Source: Clostridium sp. CMCC3677 (GTDB taxonomy: Bacteria; Bacillota; Clostridia; Clostridiales; Clostridiaceae). Taken from it: DNA of 64,000 bases. Below the pieces are notes generated by a model. It was not told the origin of the DNA. It made no database searches and saw nothing but the letters and a program-made list of their open reading frames with translations. Where the stretch lies: assembly GCF_023845585.1 (NCBI RefSeq), contig NZ_JAMQHS010000001.1:434001-498000 (forward strand), read 5' to 3'. Shown in pieces: positions 44,031-53,093 of this stretch; position 1 is the first letter of the stretch, and each line of letters starts with the position of its first letter. A program made the translations under genes and the position numbers.

Positions 44031-44999
44031 TTATAAATTAAAAGATTTTCTAAAATAACTAGGAGTAATTCCATGTACATCTTTAAAGGCAGCAGCAAAT
44101 TTTGCTGGATTTTTATAGCCGCATAGTTCAGATATGTTACGAATACTTAGATGGTCAGCAGATAAAAGCTGCATGGCTCTTTTCATGGTTTCTATGCGAA
44201 TATATTTATAAAGGGGAATTCCATAGTGGTTTTTAAAAGATTCACGAAGCTTGCTTTCGCTCATTTCAGCTATTCTGCATAGTTCAATTATAGCTGGAGG
44301 GTTCAAAATATCCTCATCAATTTTAGTTTTCACTTCATAAATCTTTTGCTCATTTTCCCAAGTAACATAGTGACGGCGGCTGCTTCTTATTTTAGGTATA
44401 TCAGGGAAATTTCTAGTGATTGCAGATAATAGATGCAAAGTCATACCCTCAAAAGCAAGTAAAGGCATGTCTGTATTTCGTACAGCCCATCTAATTTGTT
44501 CCAAAATAAGCATTATATCAGGGGTATTGTAATGTTGTGTTTTCCAAAGCTTCGCATCCTCAACACTGATTTTAGGTGCATTGGTGCGATCTTTGAGAAA
44601 AGGTTTTATAAAGCCATCAAAAATTAAAACACTGGTAAAACAATAGTGTACGTCTTTAGAGAAAGTAAAGGTAAATTGTTTTTGAGGATTAATAATTAGA
44701 TGAGTGATAGGGGATAAAGCTTGCTTCTTCTTTCCTTGCTGTGAATAGACTATTTCTCCGCAGTCAATACAAAAAAGCAGCATAAAAGGATCACTAGAAT
44801 TTATTGTATGTACTATCTGTTCACTTGGAGTAAGCCAAGCACTTGAAACAAATAATCCTTTAGCAGGGTTTATTTCTGCAATCCATCCATTTGACCAATG
44901 ATGTGGAAAATCATAAATTTGCCCTTTGCCATAGGGTCTTTTAGTAAGATTATATTTATCCGCTAAAGCTTTCCAAGAAGAATCTTTATATTCATACAT
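44031..44999 (-). CDS. AraC-family transcription regulator of iron uptake
   Basis: 322 residues. C-terminal double helix-turn-helix AraC domain (about 230-320): PAIIELCRIAEMSESKLRES and LSIRNISELCGYKNPAKFAA, ending GITPSYFRKSFN. The N-terminal part is a ligand-sensing domain of the type seen in siderophore-responsive activators. It lies between two binding-protein genes that share upstream palindromes, and its own promoter overlaps a Fur box. The likely role is to activate both loci when the siderophore is present and iron is low. AGAGAGGTG before the ATG. Confidence 0.85.
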   Translation of the reverse strand: MYEYKDSSWKALADKYNLTKRPYGKGQIYDFPHHWSNGWIAEINPAKGLFVSSAWLTPSEQIVHTINSSDPFMLLFCIDCGEIVYSQQGKKKQALSPITHLIINPQKQFTFTFSKDVHYCFTSVLIFDGFIKPFLKDRTNAPKISVEDAKLWKTQHYNTPDIMLILEQIRWAVRNTDMPLLAFEGMTLHLLSAITRNFPDIPKIRSSRRHYVTWENEQKIYEVKTKIDEDILNPPAIIELCRIAEMSESKLRESFKNHYGIPLYKYIRIETMKRAMQLLSADHLSIRNISELCGYKNPAKFAAAFKDVHGITPSYFRKSFNL

Positions 45000-45055
45000 A
45001 AAACTTTCACACCTCTCTTTTCTTTGATTTAAAGTAAGAAAATTATATCATTATT

Positions 45056-45070
45056 TGAGAATGATTTTCA
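45056..45070 (-). promoter_or_regulatory. Fur box in the AraC-regulator promoter
   Basis: TGAGAATgATTTTCA, a 7-1-7 Fur-type repeat with one mismatch. On the minus strand it overlaps the -35 TTGAAA, with TATAAT 18 bases further on, so Fur would block the regulator's promoter. Confidence 0.75.
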
Positions 45071-45202
45071 ATATAAATATAATCCGTTTTATTTAAATTG
45101 CAATCCATAACGAAGAGAACTATTTTCATTTAACTCTTATAAAACAATAAATTACCATCATTTTAATAGAAAATGACTTCTGAAAATGAGCTTCTTAAGC
45201 GA

Positions 45203-45284
45203 TTGACAGGAGAAGTTATAAATGCTACGATTTTTAAAGTTAGACTAGTCTTACATTCGTATATAACGCAGGTGCCGGCGTTAT
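45203..45284 (+). promoter_or_regulatory. Promoter, palindrome and leader hairpin before the second iron-binding protein
   Basis: TTGACA (45203-45208), 17-base spacer, TACGAT (45226-45231), palindrome AGACTAGTCT (45242-45251), hairpin ATAACGC/GCGTTAT (45263-45284). Compared with 43029-43050 the stem keeps pairing although CAC/GTG changed to CGC/GCG. Confidence 0.6.
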
Positions 45285-45322
45285 CAGATTAATATAAGAT
45301 ATTTATAAAGGAGAGATATAAA

Positions 45323-46252
45323 ATGAAAAAATTATTGTCATTATTTTGTGCAATATTTATGACTACAGCAATTTTATATGGTTGCTCTTCATCTAAAAAT
45401 GCAGAGAAAAAAGAATCAACTGTTCGTACTGTAACTACTGTAAAAGGAGATATTACAGTTCCTGCTAAACCTGAGCGTGTGGTTGCAAACTGGTATGTTG
45501 GAGATGTTATTACTTTAGGGTTAAATCTAGTTGGATATAATGCTTGGGAACAAGAAACTATGCCTTTTTATAATAAACTTAAGGCTACAACAAAAATAGA
45601 AAAGTGGGAAGCAGAAGAAGTTATGGCTTTAGAACCAGATCTTATCATTACATATGATGAGGCAGACTTTGATAAATTCAGCAAAATAGCTCCAGTTCTT
45701 GTTATTCCAGAATCTCAAAGTTCTATTGATAGAATAAAGTTCATTGGAGAAGCTACAGGACGTACTACTGAAGCAAAAGAAGCTGTTGAGAAATTTGAAG
45801 AAAAACTTGATGTTGCGAAGAAAACTCTTAAAGGAGATGCGTTTACAGGAAAAACTTTCAGCATTATGGAAGATTGGGGTCCTTCTGGAGAATGGAGTGG
45901 TATATATTATGAGACAGGCTCTAGAGGTGGTACTTTAGTATATGACTATCTTGGCCTTAAATATCCAGCCAAGCTTAAAGAACTTATAGAGAAATCCGGA
46001 AAAGGCCGTGGATCTATAAGTTATGAAGTGGCTCATGAGTATTTTGGAGACTATATATTGTGGTTCAAACAAGAAGGTAAAGAATCTGAATATGCAAAAA
46101 CAGATATTTGGAAGAGCATTCCTGCGGTTGCAGCAGGCAGAGTTGTAGAAATACCAGGGAATTACTTAGGTCTTTTCTATTATTCTGATATTACAAGTCT
46201 TACTGAACAACTTGACTATATGATTAATGCAATAAATCCATTAGCTAAATAA
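45323..46252 (+). CDS. Iron-siderophore ABC transporter binding lipoprotein (second copy)
   Basis: 309 residues. Signal peptide with lipobox ILYGC, then the FecB-type fold: RVVANWYVGDVITLGLNLVG, EEVMALEPDLIITYDEADFDKF near 105, GSRGGTLVYDYLGLKYP near 208, IWKSIPAVAAGRVVEIPG near 270. First gene of an operon with two permeases, an ATPase and an exporter-type ABC protein. The N-terminal 20 residues and about 240 bases upstream resemble the gene at 43091, so the two arose by duplication. AAAGGAGAG before the ATG. Confidence 0.9.
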   Translation: MKKLLSLFCAIFMTTAILYGCSSSKNAEKKESTVRTVTTVKGDITVPAKPERVVANWYVGDVITLGLNLVGYNAWEQETMPFYNKLKATTKIEKWEAEEVMALEPDLIITYDEADFDKFSKIAPVLVIPESQSSIDRIKFIGEATGRTTEAKEAVEKFEEKLDVAKKTLKGDAFTGKTFSIMEDWGPSGEWSGIYYETGSRGGTLVYDYLGLKYPAKLKELIEKSGKGRGSISYEVAHEYFGDYILWFKQEGKESEYAKTDIWKSIPAVAAGRVVEIPGNYLGLFYYSDITSLTEQLDYMINAINPLAK

Positions 46253-46277
46253 TTTTAATTAAGAAAGGAAAATAAAT

Positions 46278-47306
46278 ATGCAAAAGACCTATAATAAAAA
46301 GCGACAATTAGGAGCTTTGAATTTTACAATCTATATGATTGCAGGGGTGGTTTTGTTGGTGATTATGTCAGCGGCGTCAATTTCTTTTGGCGCTGCCGAT
46401 ATGAATTTGTCTACAGCTTGGGGAGCCATTTTTAATTTTGACTCTTCTTTAACTGAACACCAGATTATTCAAACTCTAAGACTTCCTCGTATAGTAGCTA
46501 ATATAATTGTTGGGTCAAGCCTTGCCATATGTGGTGCTATAATGCAGGGAACTACAAGAAACCCTCTTGCTGATTCTGGGCTTATGGGTATAAGTAGCGG
46601 TGCTACTTTTGCTATAGCTTTTTGTATGGCATTTTTACCTGGTGGAAGTTATGGACAGATGATGCTTTTTGCCTGCATTGGTGCAGCTGTTACTACAAGT
46701 ATGACTTATTTTATTGCATCTATCGGTAGAGGAGGGATGAAACCACAGAGACTTGTCTTAGCAGGTATTTCTATATCAATGTTATTTGGTGCTTTTAGCC
46801 AATATCTTTCTATTAAATATAGACTCGGATATGCTTTAGCTTATTGGACTGCTGGAGGAACAGCAGGTGCTAAATGGAGTGAACTTGCTATAGTTTTCCC
46901 ATTCTTTATTGTAGGTATTATTGTAGCCCTTGTTATATCGCCTTCAATTACGGTTTTAAATCTTGGAGATGATGCAGCTATAGGTCTTGGACTTAATACT
47001 AAGAAGGTTAAAGGGATTTCTACTGTAGTTGTTTTAATACTTACAGGACTTTCTGTAATTGTTGTTGGACCTGTTGGCTTTATAGGATTAATAGTACCTC
47101 ATATTGTCCGCTACCTTATAGGGGTAGATTATAGATACATTGTTCCAGCTTCGGGATTATATGGAGCTTTGATTACTGTGGTAGCAGATTTAGTTGGAAG
47201 GCTTATTAATAAGCCTTATGAAACTCCAATTGGAATTATTTTTGCTGTAATAGGTGTTCCATATTTTCTTTATCTTACAAGGATGCAAAGGAGGGAATTT
47301 GAATGA
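46278..47306 (+). CDS. Iron-siderophore ABC permease (FecCD type), first
   Basis: 342 residues, about ten membrane helices, FecCD family. Landmarks: LRLPRIVANIIVGSSLAICGAIMQGTTRNPLADSGLMGISSGA (about 66-108) and GPVGFIGLIVPHIVRYLIGVDYRYIVP near 270. Forms the import channel with the next gene. ATG with AAAGGAAAAT ahead; it overlaps the following gene by 4 bases (ATGA). Confidence 0.93.
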   Translation: MQKTYNKKRQLGALNFTIYMIAGVVLLVIMSAASISFGAADMNLSTAWGAIFNFDSSLTEHQIIQTLRLPRIVANIIVGSSLAICGAIMQGTTRNPLADSGLMGISSGATFAIAFCMAFLPGGSYGQMMLFACIGAAVTTSMTYFIASIGRGGMKPQRLVLAGISISMLFGAFSQYLSIKYRLGYALAYWTAGGTAGAKWSELAIVFPFFIVGIIVALVISPSITVLNLGDDAAIGLGLNTKKVKGISTVVVLILTGLSVIVVGPVGFIGLIVPHIVRYLIGVDYRYIVPASGLYGALITVVADLVGRLINKPYETPIGIIFAVIGVPYFLYLTRMQRREFE

Positions 47307-48316
47307 AGAAAAAGGGTTATTCAGTTTCACGTGGTATAACTATTATTTTGGTACTTACCATTGCTATGTTAGTTGTGGCAGTAATAAGTGTGAATTCAGG
47401 TAAAATGAATCTCTCTCCTTCGGAAGTTTTTAATGTTCTTCTTGGGAAAGGCACAGCTAAACAAAATCTTATAGTATATGATTTTCGTCTTCCTCGTATT
47501 GTATTAACTATGCTTGTAGGTATTGGTATGGGAACAGCTGGATGTGTAATGCAGAGTTTACTTCGCAATGATATGGCTAGTCCTGGAACTTTGGGAATAA
47601 GTTCTGGGTCAGGGTTATTTGTATTATTGTTTATAGTTATTTTTAAGGTAGATAGTGTACCTTCGGCTATTGCTCTCCCACTTCTAGCTTTTGTAGGTGG
47701 AATGACAGCAGCAGTGCTTATATTTTTACTTTCCTATAGAAGAGGAAAAAATATATCACCTACAGGATTAATTTTGACAGGGGTAGCTGTTGGAAGTGGA
47801 TATAGTGCTGTTACTATGATGCTTACTTTAAAGCTAGATGAAAATCAGATGGATTTTGTTCAAAGATGGAGTGCAGGAAGTCTTTGGGGAGACAATTGGA
47901 CGTATATTTCTATTCTTGCACCTTGGGTATTGATTCTGTTTTTATATGTATTTTATAAATCTCGTATTTTGAATACTTTAAACCTTGGTAATCAAACTGC
48001 AACAGGCTTAGGAGTAGCAGTAAAGAGTGAATTCATAGGTCTAGCTGTAGCAGCTGTTGCTTTATCATCAGGTAGTGTAGCCTTAGGTGGAAACTTCTTT
48101 TTTGTTGGAATGATTTCACCACATATGGCAAGGAAGTTTGTAGGCTCAAATCATAAACTATTGATTCCTACGGCATCTTTAGTAGGATCAATAATTATTC
48201 TATTATCAGACACTATTACTAGAACTATAAGTCTTGGAACCGATGTTCCTACAGGAATTGTTATTACTGTATTAAGTACACCTTACTTCTTATACCTATT
48301 AGTAAAGTCAAATTAA
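47303..48316 (+). CDS. Iron-siderophore ABC permease (FecCD type), second
   Basis: 337 residues, same fold as its neighbour: DFRLPRIVLTMLVGIGMGTAGCVMQSLLRNDMASPGTLGISSGSG (about 55-99) and NFFFVGMISPHMARKFVGSNHKLLIP near 265. Two unlike permeases make the usual FecCD heterodimer. Translationally coupled to the first permease. It ends 10 bases before the ATPase gene. Confidence 0.93.
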   Translation: MKKKGYSVSRGITIILVLTIAMLVVAVISVNSGKMNLSPSEVFNVLLGKGTAKQNLIVYDFRLPRIVLTMLVGIGMGTAGCVMQSLLRNDMASPGTLGISSGSGLFVLLFIVIFKVDSVPSAIALPLLAFVGGMTAAVLIFLLSYRRGKNISPTGLILTGVAVGSGYSAVTMMLTLKLDENQMDFVQRWSAGSLWGDNWTYISILAPWVLILFLYVFYKSRILNTLNLGNQTATGLGVAVKSEFIGLAVAAVALSSGSVALGGNFFFVGMISPHMARKFVGSNHKLLIPTASLVGSIIILLSDTITRTISLGTDVPTGIVITVLSTPYFLYLLVKSN

Positions 48317-48326
48317 GGAGGTTTGT

Positions 48327-49157
48327 ATGAAAAGTATTGAAACTAAAAATTTAGATATAGCTTATGAGGATACTCTTATTGTAAAAGAATTAAATATGCA
48401 GATACCAAAGGGAAAGATAACTTCTATTATAGGAGCAAATGGCTGCGGTAAATCAACTATCTTGAAAGCTGTTGGACGTATATTAAAGCCTAAGAAGGGT
48501 ATAGTACATCTAAGTGGACAAGATATAAGTAAATTACCTACAAAAGAAATAGCTAAAAAGATGGCCATACTTCCTCAAACTCCTAATGCACCAAGTGGAC
48601 TTACTGTAAGTGAGTTAGTTGCATATGGACGTTTCCCTCATCAAAAAGGTTTTGGAAATCTCACGGAGGAAGATAAAAAAATTGTTAAATGGGCTTTAGC
48701 TGCAACTAAGTTAAGTGAATTTGAGAGAAGAGAAGTTGATACTTTATCAGGAGGGCAAAGACAGAGAGTTTGGATTGCTATGGCTCTAGCACAGCAAACT
48801 GATTTAATTTTATTAGATGAACCTACTACTTATCTTGACCTTGCTCACCAATTAGAGGTTTTAAAGCTTTTATATGAGCTTAACCGTAATCAAAAGTGTA
48901 CTATTGTTATGGTACTTCATGATTTAAATCTTGCTGCAAGATTTTCTGACTATATTATTGCTATTCAAAAAGGAGCCATCATAAAACATGGAACTCCTGA
49001 AGAAGTTATGACTCCAGAGGTTCTTAGAAAAACCTTCAATATTAATGCTGATGTTGTTATTGAGCCTAAGAGCAATCGTCCAGTATGCATTACCTATGAT
49101 ATTATAGATGAAAATGAGGATGTGCAATTGAAGGAAAAGGAGGCGGTAGGTATATGA
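48327..49157 (+). CDS. Iron-siderophore ABC transporter ATP-binding protein
   Basis: 276 residues, FecE/FepC type. Walker A IGANGCGKSTILKAVG near 34, Q-loop LPQTPNAPSGLTV, signature TLSGGQRQRVWIAMALAQQ near 138, Walker B LILLDEPTTYLDLAHQ, H-loop VLHDLNLAARF. It powers import through the two permeases. AAGGAGG before the ATG; the 3' end overlaps the next gene by 4 bases. Confidence 0.94.
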   Translation: MKSIETKNLDIAYEDTLIVKELNMQIPKGKITSIIGANGCGKSTILKAVGRILKPKKGIVHLSGQDISKLPTKEIAKKMAILPQTPNAPSGLTVSELVAYGRFPHQKGFGNLTEEDKKIVKWALAATKLSEFERREVDTLSGGQRQRVWIAMALAQQTDLILLDEPTTYLDLAHQLEVLKLLYELNRNQKCTIVMVLHDLNLAARFSDYIIAIQKGAIIKHGTPEEVMTPEVLRKTFNINADVVIEPKSNRPVCITYDIIDENEDVQLKEKEAVGI

Positions 49158-50878
49158 GGACCACTTTACGTATTTTTATAGGAGCCAGAAGATATTGGAT
49201 TTATTTAATATTAGCATTAATAGCTGTTATTATTTCTACTATAGCAGGATTTTATAATCCCTGGGCCTTAAGAGAGCTTACAAGTATAGCAACAGAAGGA
49301 AGCTCTGATTTTGGAGCTCAATCTTTACGAATAGGATTGATGCTTTTAGTTGCAACTATACTTCAATCAGCTGGAAGCTCTATTTCAGGATATTTAAACC
49401 ATCATGCAGCTTTGCATTATGTTGCAGATATGAGAACAGAACTTTACTCTAAGCTTCAACATATGGGGCTTAAGTATTTTAATAAAAGTCGTACAGGAGA
49501 TTTAACTAGCAGAGTTATTAATGATGTTATGGAGGTAGAGATTCTTTTAGCTCACGTAATTCCTGATTTTGTTGTTAATATATTGACTTTCGTAGGTGTA
49601 GGGATATTATTATTTTCTATTAATGTAAAGTTAGCTTTTATAAGTCTTGTTGCTATTCCTTTTCTTATTATAATTACTCTTTGGCAGAGTAAGTATCTTT
49701 CTCCTATATGGAAGCAGAATTCTATGGTTAGAGGAGAACTTTCTGGTACTGTGCAAGATAATTTTTCTGGAATTAAAGAAATACAGATATTCAATCAACA
49801 GGAAAGAGAAGAAAAAAGGATTAAGAACCTTTCTATGAAACATAGTAAGACATACTTAAGGGCAAGCTTCTTTTTTGAAACCACTTTTCCACTTCTTACA
49901 TTTTTCACGGCTCTAGGTTCTGTTATAGTTATAATATTTGGCGGATTTATGGTTTCAAGAGGAGAAGTTAATATTGGGGATATTGTAGGATTTTCTATGT
50001 ATCTTGGTATGTTTTATGGACCTATAAAGAGTTTTTCAAGGCTTATGGAAATGTCAGGTAACGCAGTTGCAGGATGTAGGCGTGTCTTTGAGGTTATGGA
50101 TGAAGTTACAGATGTTAAAGAAAAAGTTAATGCAAAGAAAATACCTAGGGTTAAAGGAGAAGTTGAGTTTAAGGGAATTTCTTTCTCCTACAATGATGAG
50201 ATAAACGTTTTGAAAAATATAAATTTAAAAGTAAATCCGGGAGAAACTGTAGCTTTCGTTGGGGCAACTGGAGTTGGTAAAACCACAATAGCTAGCCTTT
50301 TAAATCGCTTTTATGATCCTCAGAATGGAAGCATTTTAATCGATGGAATAGATATTAAAGATGTAACTTTAAAGAGTCTTAGGGACAATATAAGCATGGT
50401 TTTGCAGGACACCTTTTTATTTAACGGAACAATTTATGAAAATATTGTTTATGGCTGGAAAGAAGCTACTAGGGAGCAGGTTCTTGAGGCTTCAAAAGCA
50501 GCTAATGCTCATGATTTTATTGAGAATTTAGAAAATGGTTATGATACCATAATAGGTGAGCGTGGAGTACGTCTTTCTGGAGGACAGAAACAGAGAATTT
50601 CCATAGCTAGAGCAATTCTTAGAAATTCACCTATTCTTATTTTAGATGAAGCAACGTCAGCTCTTGATACAAAAACAGAGAAAGAAATTCAAGCTGCATT
50701 AGATGAAATTTCAAAAGATCGAACAACTATAGTAATTGCTCATAGATTATCAACTATCCTTAATGCAGATAAAATTGTAGTTTTAGAAGGAACAGGCATT
50801 AAAGAAACGGGAACCCATGATGAACTGATTCGTTCTGGAGGAACTTATGCTATGCTCTATAGAAGTCAGGTATCTTAA
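49154..50878 (+). CDS. Exporter-fold ABC half-transporter in the iron operon
   Basis: 574 residues. N-terminal six-helix type IV (MsbA-like) membrane domain (about 1-310) fused to an ATPase: Walker A VGATGVGKTTIASLLNRF near 374, signature RLSGGQKQRISIARAIL near 475, Walker B ILILDEATSALDTKT, H-loop AHRLSTI. A single half-transporter, so presumably a homodimer, or partnered elsewhere. In this position it could export a siderophore or import a ferric siderophore, like the exporter-fold importers YbtPQ and IrtAB. Overlap with the ATPase gene shows it belongs to the operon. Confidence 0.88.
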   Translation: MRTTLRIFIGARRYWIYLILALIAVIISTIAGFYNPWALRELTSIATEGSSDFGAQSLRIGLMLLVATILQSAGSSISGYLNHHAALHYVADMRTELYSKLQHMGLKYFNKSRTGDLTSRVINDVMEVEILLAHVIPDFVVNILTFVGVGILLFSINVKLAFISLVAIPFLIIITLWQSKYLSPIWKQNSMVRGELSGTVQDNFSGIKEIQIFNQQEREEKRIKNLSMKHSKTYLRASFFFETTFPLLTFFTALGSVIVIIFGGFMVSRGEVNIGDIVGFSMYLGMFYGPIKSFSRLMEMSGNAVAGCRRVFEVMDEVTDVKEKVNAKKIPRVKGEVEFKGISFSYNDEINVLKNINLKVNPGETVAFVGATGVGKTTIASLLNRFYDPQNGSILIDGIDIKDVTLKSLRDNISMVLQDTFLFNGTIYENIVYGWKEATREQVLEASKAANAHDFIENLENGYDTIIGERGVRLSGGQKQRISIARAILRNSPILILDEATSALDTKTEKEIQAALDEISKDRTTIVIAHRLSTILNADKIVVLEGTGIKETGTHDELIRSGGTYAMLYRSQVS

Positions 50879-50898
50879 AGGTAAAAAAATTAACTGCT

Positions 50899-50938
50899 TA
50901 AAATCGCCAAAGCAATTTTGAGTCGTTGATTTTTTTAT
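50899..50938 (+). terminator. Probable terminator at the end of the iron operon
   Basis: A weak AAATC...GATTT hairpin with T7 after it; it overlaps the end of the convergent DtxR-type gene. Pairing is short, so confidence is limited. Confidence 0.35.
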
Positions 50939-51315
50939 TTATTCTCATGTTCTGAAAGAAATTTTTGCATAGCATAAACAGAATCTGAACTAATAACATG
51001 TTCTATAGCACAAGCGTCTTCATCTGCAATAGAGATATCGATGTTTAGAATTTTTATAAAGAAATCTTTAATAATGTGATGCTTTTTAGATGTAAATCTA
51101 GCTATTTCTAAGCCTAAAGGAGTTAAAAATATTTCCTTATATCTTTCATTAGTTATAAGTCCCTTTTCAGCTAAAGTTACCATAGCGCTATTAGTGCTTG
51201 CTTTAGTTACTCCAAGCTTTTCTGCTATACGAGTCATTTTAACTCCGTTGCCTTCTTCTGATAACTCATAGATAGCTTCTAAATAATTTTCCATTACAAA
51301 AGTAAGTTTTTCCAT
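50935..51315 (-). CDS. DtxR/MntR-family metal-dependent repressor
   Basis: 126 residues. N-terminal winged helix (NYLEAIYELSEEGNGVKMTRIAEKLGVTKASTNSAMVTLAEKG) and the dimer/metal-binding domain with HHIIKDFFIKIL (about 78-89) and DEDACAIEHVISSDS near 100. The C-terminal SH3 domain of DtxR is absent, as in MntR and many short clostridial members. It senses Fe(II) or Mn(II). Convergent with the iron-uptake operon and probably linked to it in function. CAGGAGATTTG before the ATG. Confidence 0.9.
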   Translation of the reverse strand: MEKLTFVMENYLEAIYELSEEGNGVKMTRIAEKLGVTKASTNSAMVTLAEKGLITNERYKEIFLTPLGLEIARFTSKKHHIIKDFFIKILNIDISIADEDACAIEHVISSDSVYAMQKFLSEHENK

Positions 51316-51570
51316 ACAAATCTCCTGTGATTTTTAAAGTTGATTTTATTCACTCTATATTAATAAAAAGTCTTTTAATAATAATAACATATTTTTAATC
51401 ATATATAAAAGAGGGTCAAAGAAGTTTGATATATTTAATATGACAATAGGCTTTCTTTCTTCTTTTATCTAAATAAAAATTTAGTGAATTATGTAAATAT
51501 AAAAATTTTCATTTTCATTAATATATCCTAAATATTTAGAATATATTAAAACATAATAATCTGGTATATT

Positions 51571-51613
51571 TAAATGCATTGCTATAAAGAGGGGGAAGCT
51601 ATGCATTAAAACG
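51571..51613 (+). other. Hairpin in the nuclease leader
   Basis: AATGCATtGCT pairs with AGCtATGCATT around a purine-rich loop (ATAAAGAGGGGGA). Lies 33-75 bases before the nuclease start. Could be a regulatory or stabilising leader structure. The rest of 51316-51570 is AT-rich without features I can name. Confidence 0.4.
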
Positions 51614-51645
51614 GATTATTAATAAATATTTCAGGAGGCATAATA

Positions 51646-52932
51646 TTGAATAATGCAAAGTTTAAAATCAAAAGGTTTACATTGTCATTTATACTTAGTT
51701 TAGTCTTAGTTTTTTCTTTTTCTATACCTAACACAACATATGCTATGATTGGAAGTGGAACAAGCACAGAGCCATATTCAGTAACTGAAGCTATAGAAAA
51801 TCAAAACAATACATTAAAAACTGTTCAGGGATATATAATTGGACAGCCAATAGCTACTGATAGAGTTTTAACAAGTGTATATACTGGAGATACTGCTATT
51901 GCAATTGCAGATAGCGCAACAGAAACAAATACATTAAATATGATTTATGTTAAAATTCCTGCAACATATAGAAATTCTTTTGGACTAAAAACAAACCCAG
52001 ATTTACAAGGGAGTCAAGTTAATGTTACCGGTTATTTAACTTCATATTTTTCACATGATGGATTAAAAAATATTACTAGTATAACAAAAGTAACTTCTTC
52101 AGAGGTAAGTACTTCTGATACTGATTTAAGTGGAAATACATCAGCAGGTGAAAATAATTCAGATGTAATCATTGAGGATGATGTTAGTGGAAATGACGAG
52201 GTAAGTAGTAATGATACAATAATTACTGATACAGCAACTTCATATGATGATACCTATTATACAGATGCTATTGGAAAGAGTGGAAAAGCTTTAAAATCAT
52301 CACTTCATGAAATAATTGATGATAATAAAAAGTTATCATACGCTGCTGTTTGGGAAGCATTGATGGATACAGATGAAGATCCTAATAATACAAATAACGT
52401 AATATTATTATATACAGGTCGTTCTCAAGGAAAAAACACAAAAGGAGCAGGCGTGAATAATTGGAATAGAGAGCATGTTTGGGCAAAGTCACATGGTAAT
52501 TTTGGAACTAAAGCAGGTCCAGGAACAGATTTACATCATTTAAGACCAGCAGATGTATCTGTAAACAGTTCAAGAGGAAATTTAGATTTTGACAATGGCG
52601 GAGTTCCACATAGTGAAGCTACTTTATGTAAATATGATAATGATTCATGGGAACCAAGAGATAGTGTAAAAGGTGATATCGCTAGAATGTTATTTTACAT
52701 GGATGTAAGATATGAAGGTGATAGAGGAGAAGTAGATCTAGAATTGAATGATAAAGTTAATAATGGGGCTAATCCATACATGGGAAAATTAAGCACATTG
52801 CTTCAATGGAATAACCAAGACCCTGTTGATGAACTTGAAAAAAGGAGAAATGATATAATATACAAAAAATATCAGCACAATAGAAATCCTTTTATTGATC
52901 ATCCAGAATGGGCAAATGAAATTTGGAATTAA
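51646..52932 (+). CDS. Secreted endonuclease I with N-terminal OB-fold domain
   Basis: 428 residues from a TTG start that has TTTCAGGAGGCATAATA directly ahead. Signal peptide (about 1-33, cleaved near TTYAMIGSG), an OB-fold DUF6359-type domain (about 34-150; SVTEAIENQNNTLKTVQGYI), a Ser/Asp/Thr-rich linker (about 150-205), and an endonuclease I catalytic domain with NWNREHVWAKSH near 280 and DLHHLRPADVSVNSSRGN near 302. This is the plan of secreted Bacillus nucleases such as YhcR and Bsn. It degrades extracellular DNA or RNA, for nutrition or biofilm turnover. Confidence 0.9.
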   Translation: MNNAKFKIKRFTLSFILSLVLVFSFSIPNTTYAMIGSGTSTEPYSVTEAIENQNNTLKTVQGYIIGQPIATDRVLTSVYTGDTAIAIADSATETNTLNMIYVKIPATYRNSFGLKTNPDLQGSQVNVTGYLTSYFSHDGLKNITSITKVTSSEVSTSDTDLSGNTSAGENNSDVIIEDDVSGNDEVSSNDTIITDTATSYDDTYYTDAIGKSGKALKSSLHEIIDDNKKLSYAAVWEALMDTDEDPNNTNNVILLYTGRSQGKNTKGAGVNNWNREHVWAKSHGNFGTKAGPGTDLHHLRPADVSVNSSRGNLDFDNGGVPHSEATLCKYDNDSWEPRDSVKGDIARMLFYMDVRYEGDRGEVDLELNDKVNNGANPYMGKLSTLLQWNNQDPVDELEKRRNDIIYKKYQHNRNPFIDHPEWANEIWN

Positions 52933-52976
52933 AACTAAAAAATCTTAGGGAGTTTAAGTAAAAAAGTATGCTACTT

Positions 52977-53015
52977 AAAGTATGACTTCGATATTCTATT
53001 GGAGTCATACTTTTT
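52977..53015 (+). terminator. Nuclease gene terminator
   Basis: Perfect 11-base stem AAAGTATGACT (52977-52987) with AGTCATACTTT (53003-53013), T5 run. Confidence 0.85.
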
Positions 53016-53088
53016 AACTTTTTCTGTAATCTTTTTGATTATAAAAATCTATATATTCATCAAGAGAACATTTGGCTTTTCTTGACAT
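53014..53088 (-). pseudogene. Remnant of an IS3-type transposase reading frame
   Basis: 24 codons: MSRKAKCSLDEYIDFYNQKD then YRKS and stop. The first part resembles an IS3/IS150 OrfA start (MSRKxKxS) and the rest the C-terminal EYIDFYNxxR segment of OrfB, as if an internal deletion joined the two ends. The length and similarity are short, so this is a tentative call. Confidence 0.45.
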
Positions 53089-53093
53089 AAAAA

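Noticed and set aside
51571-51613. Known riboswitch class in the nuclease leader
   Set aside because: The hairpin does not contain the conserved core of any class I can recognise.
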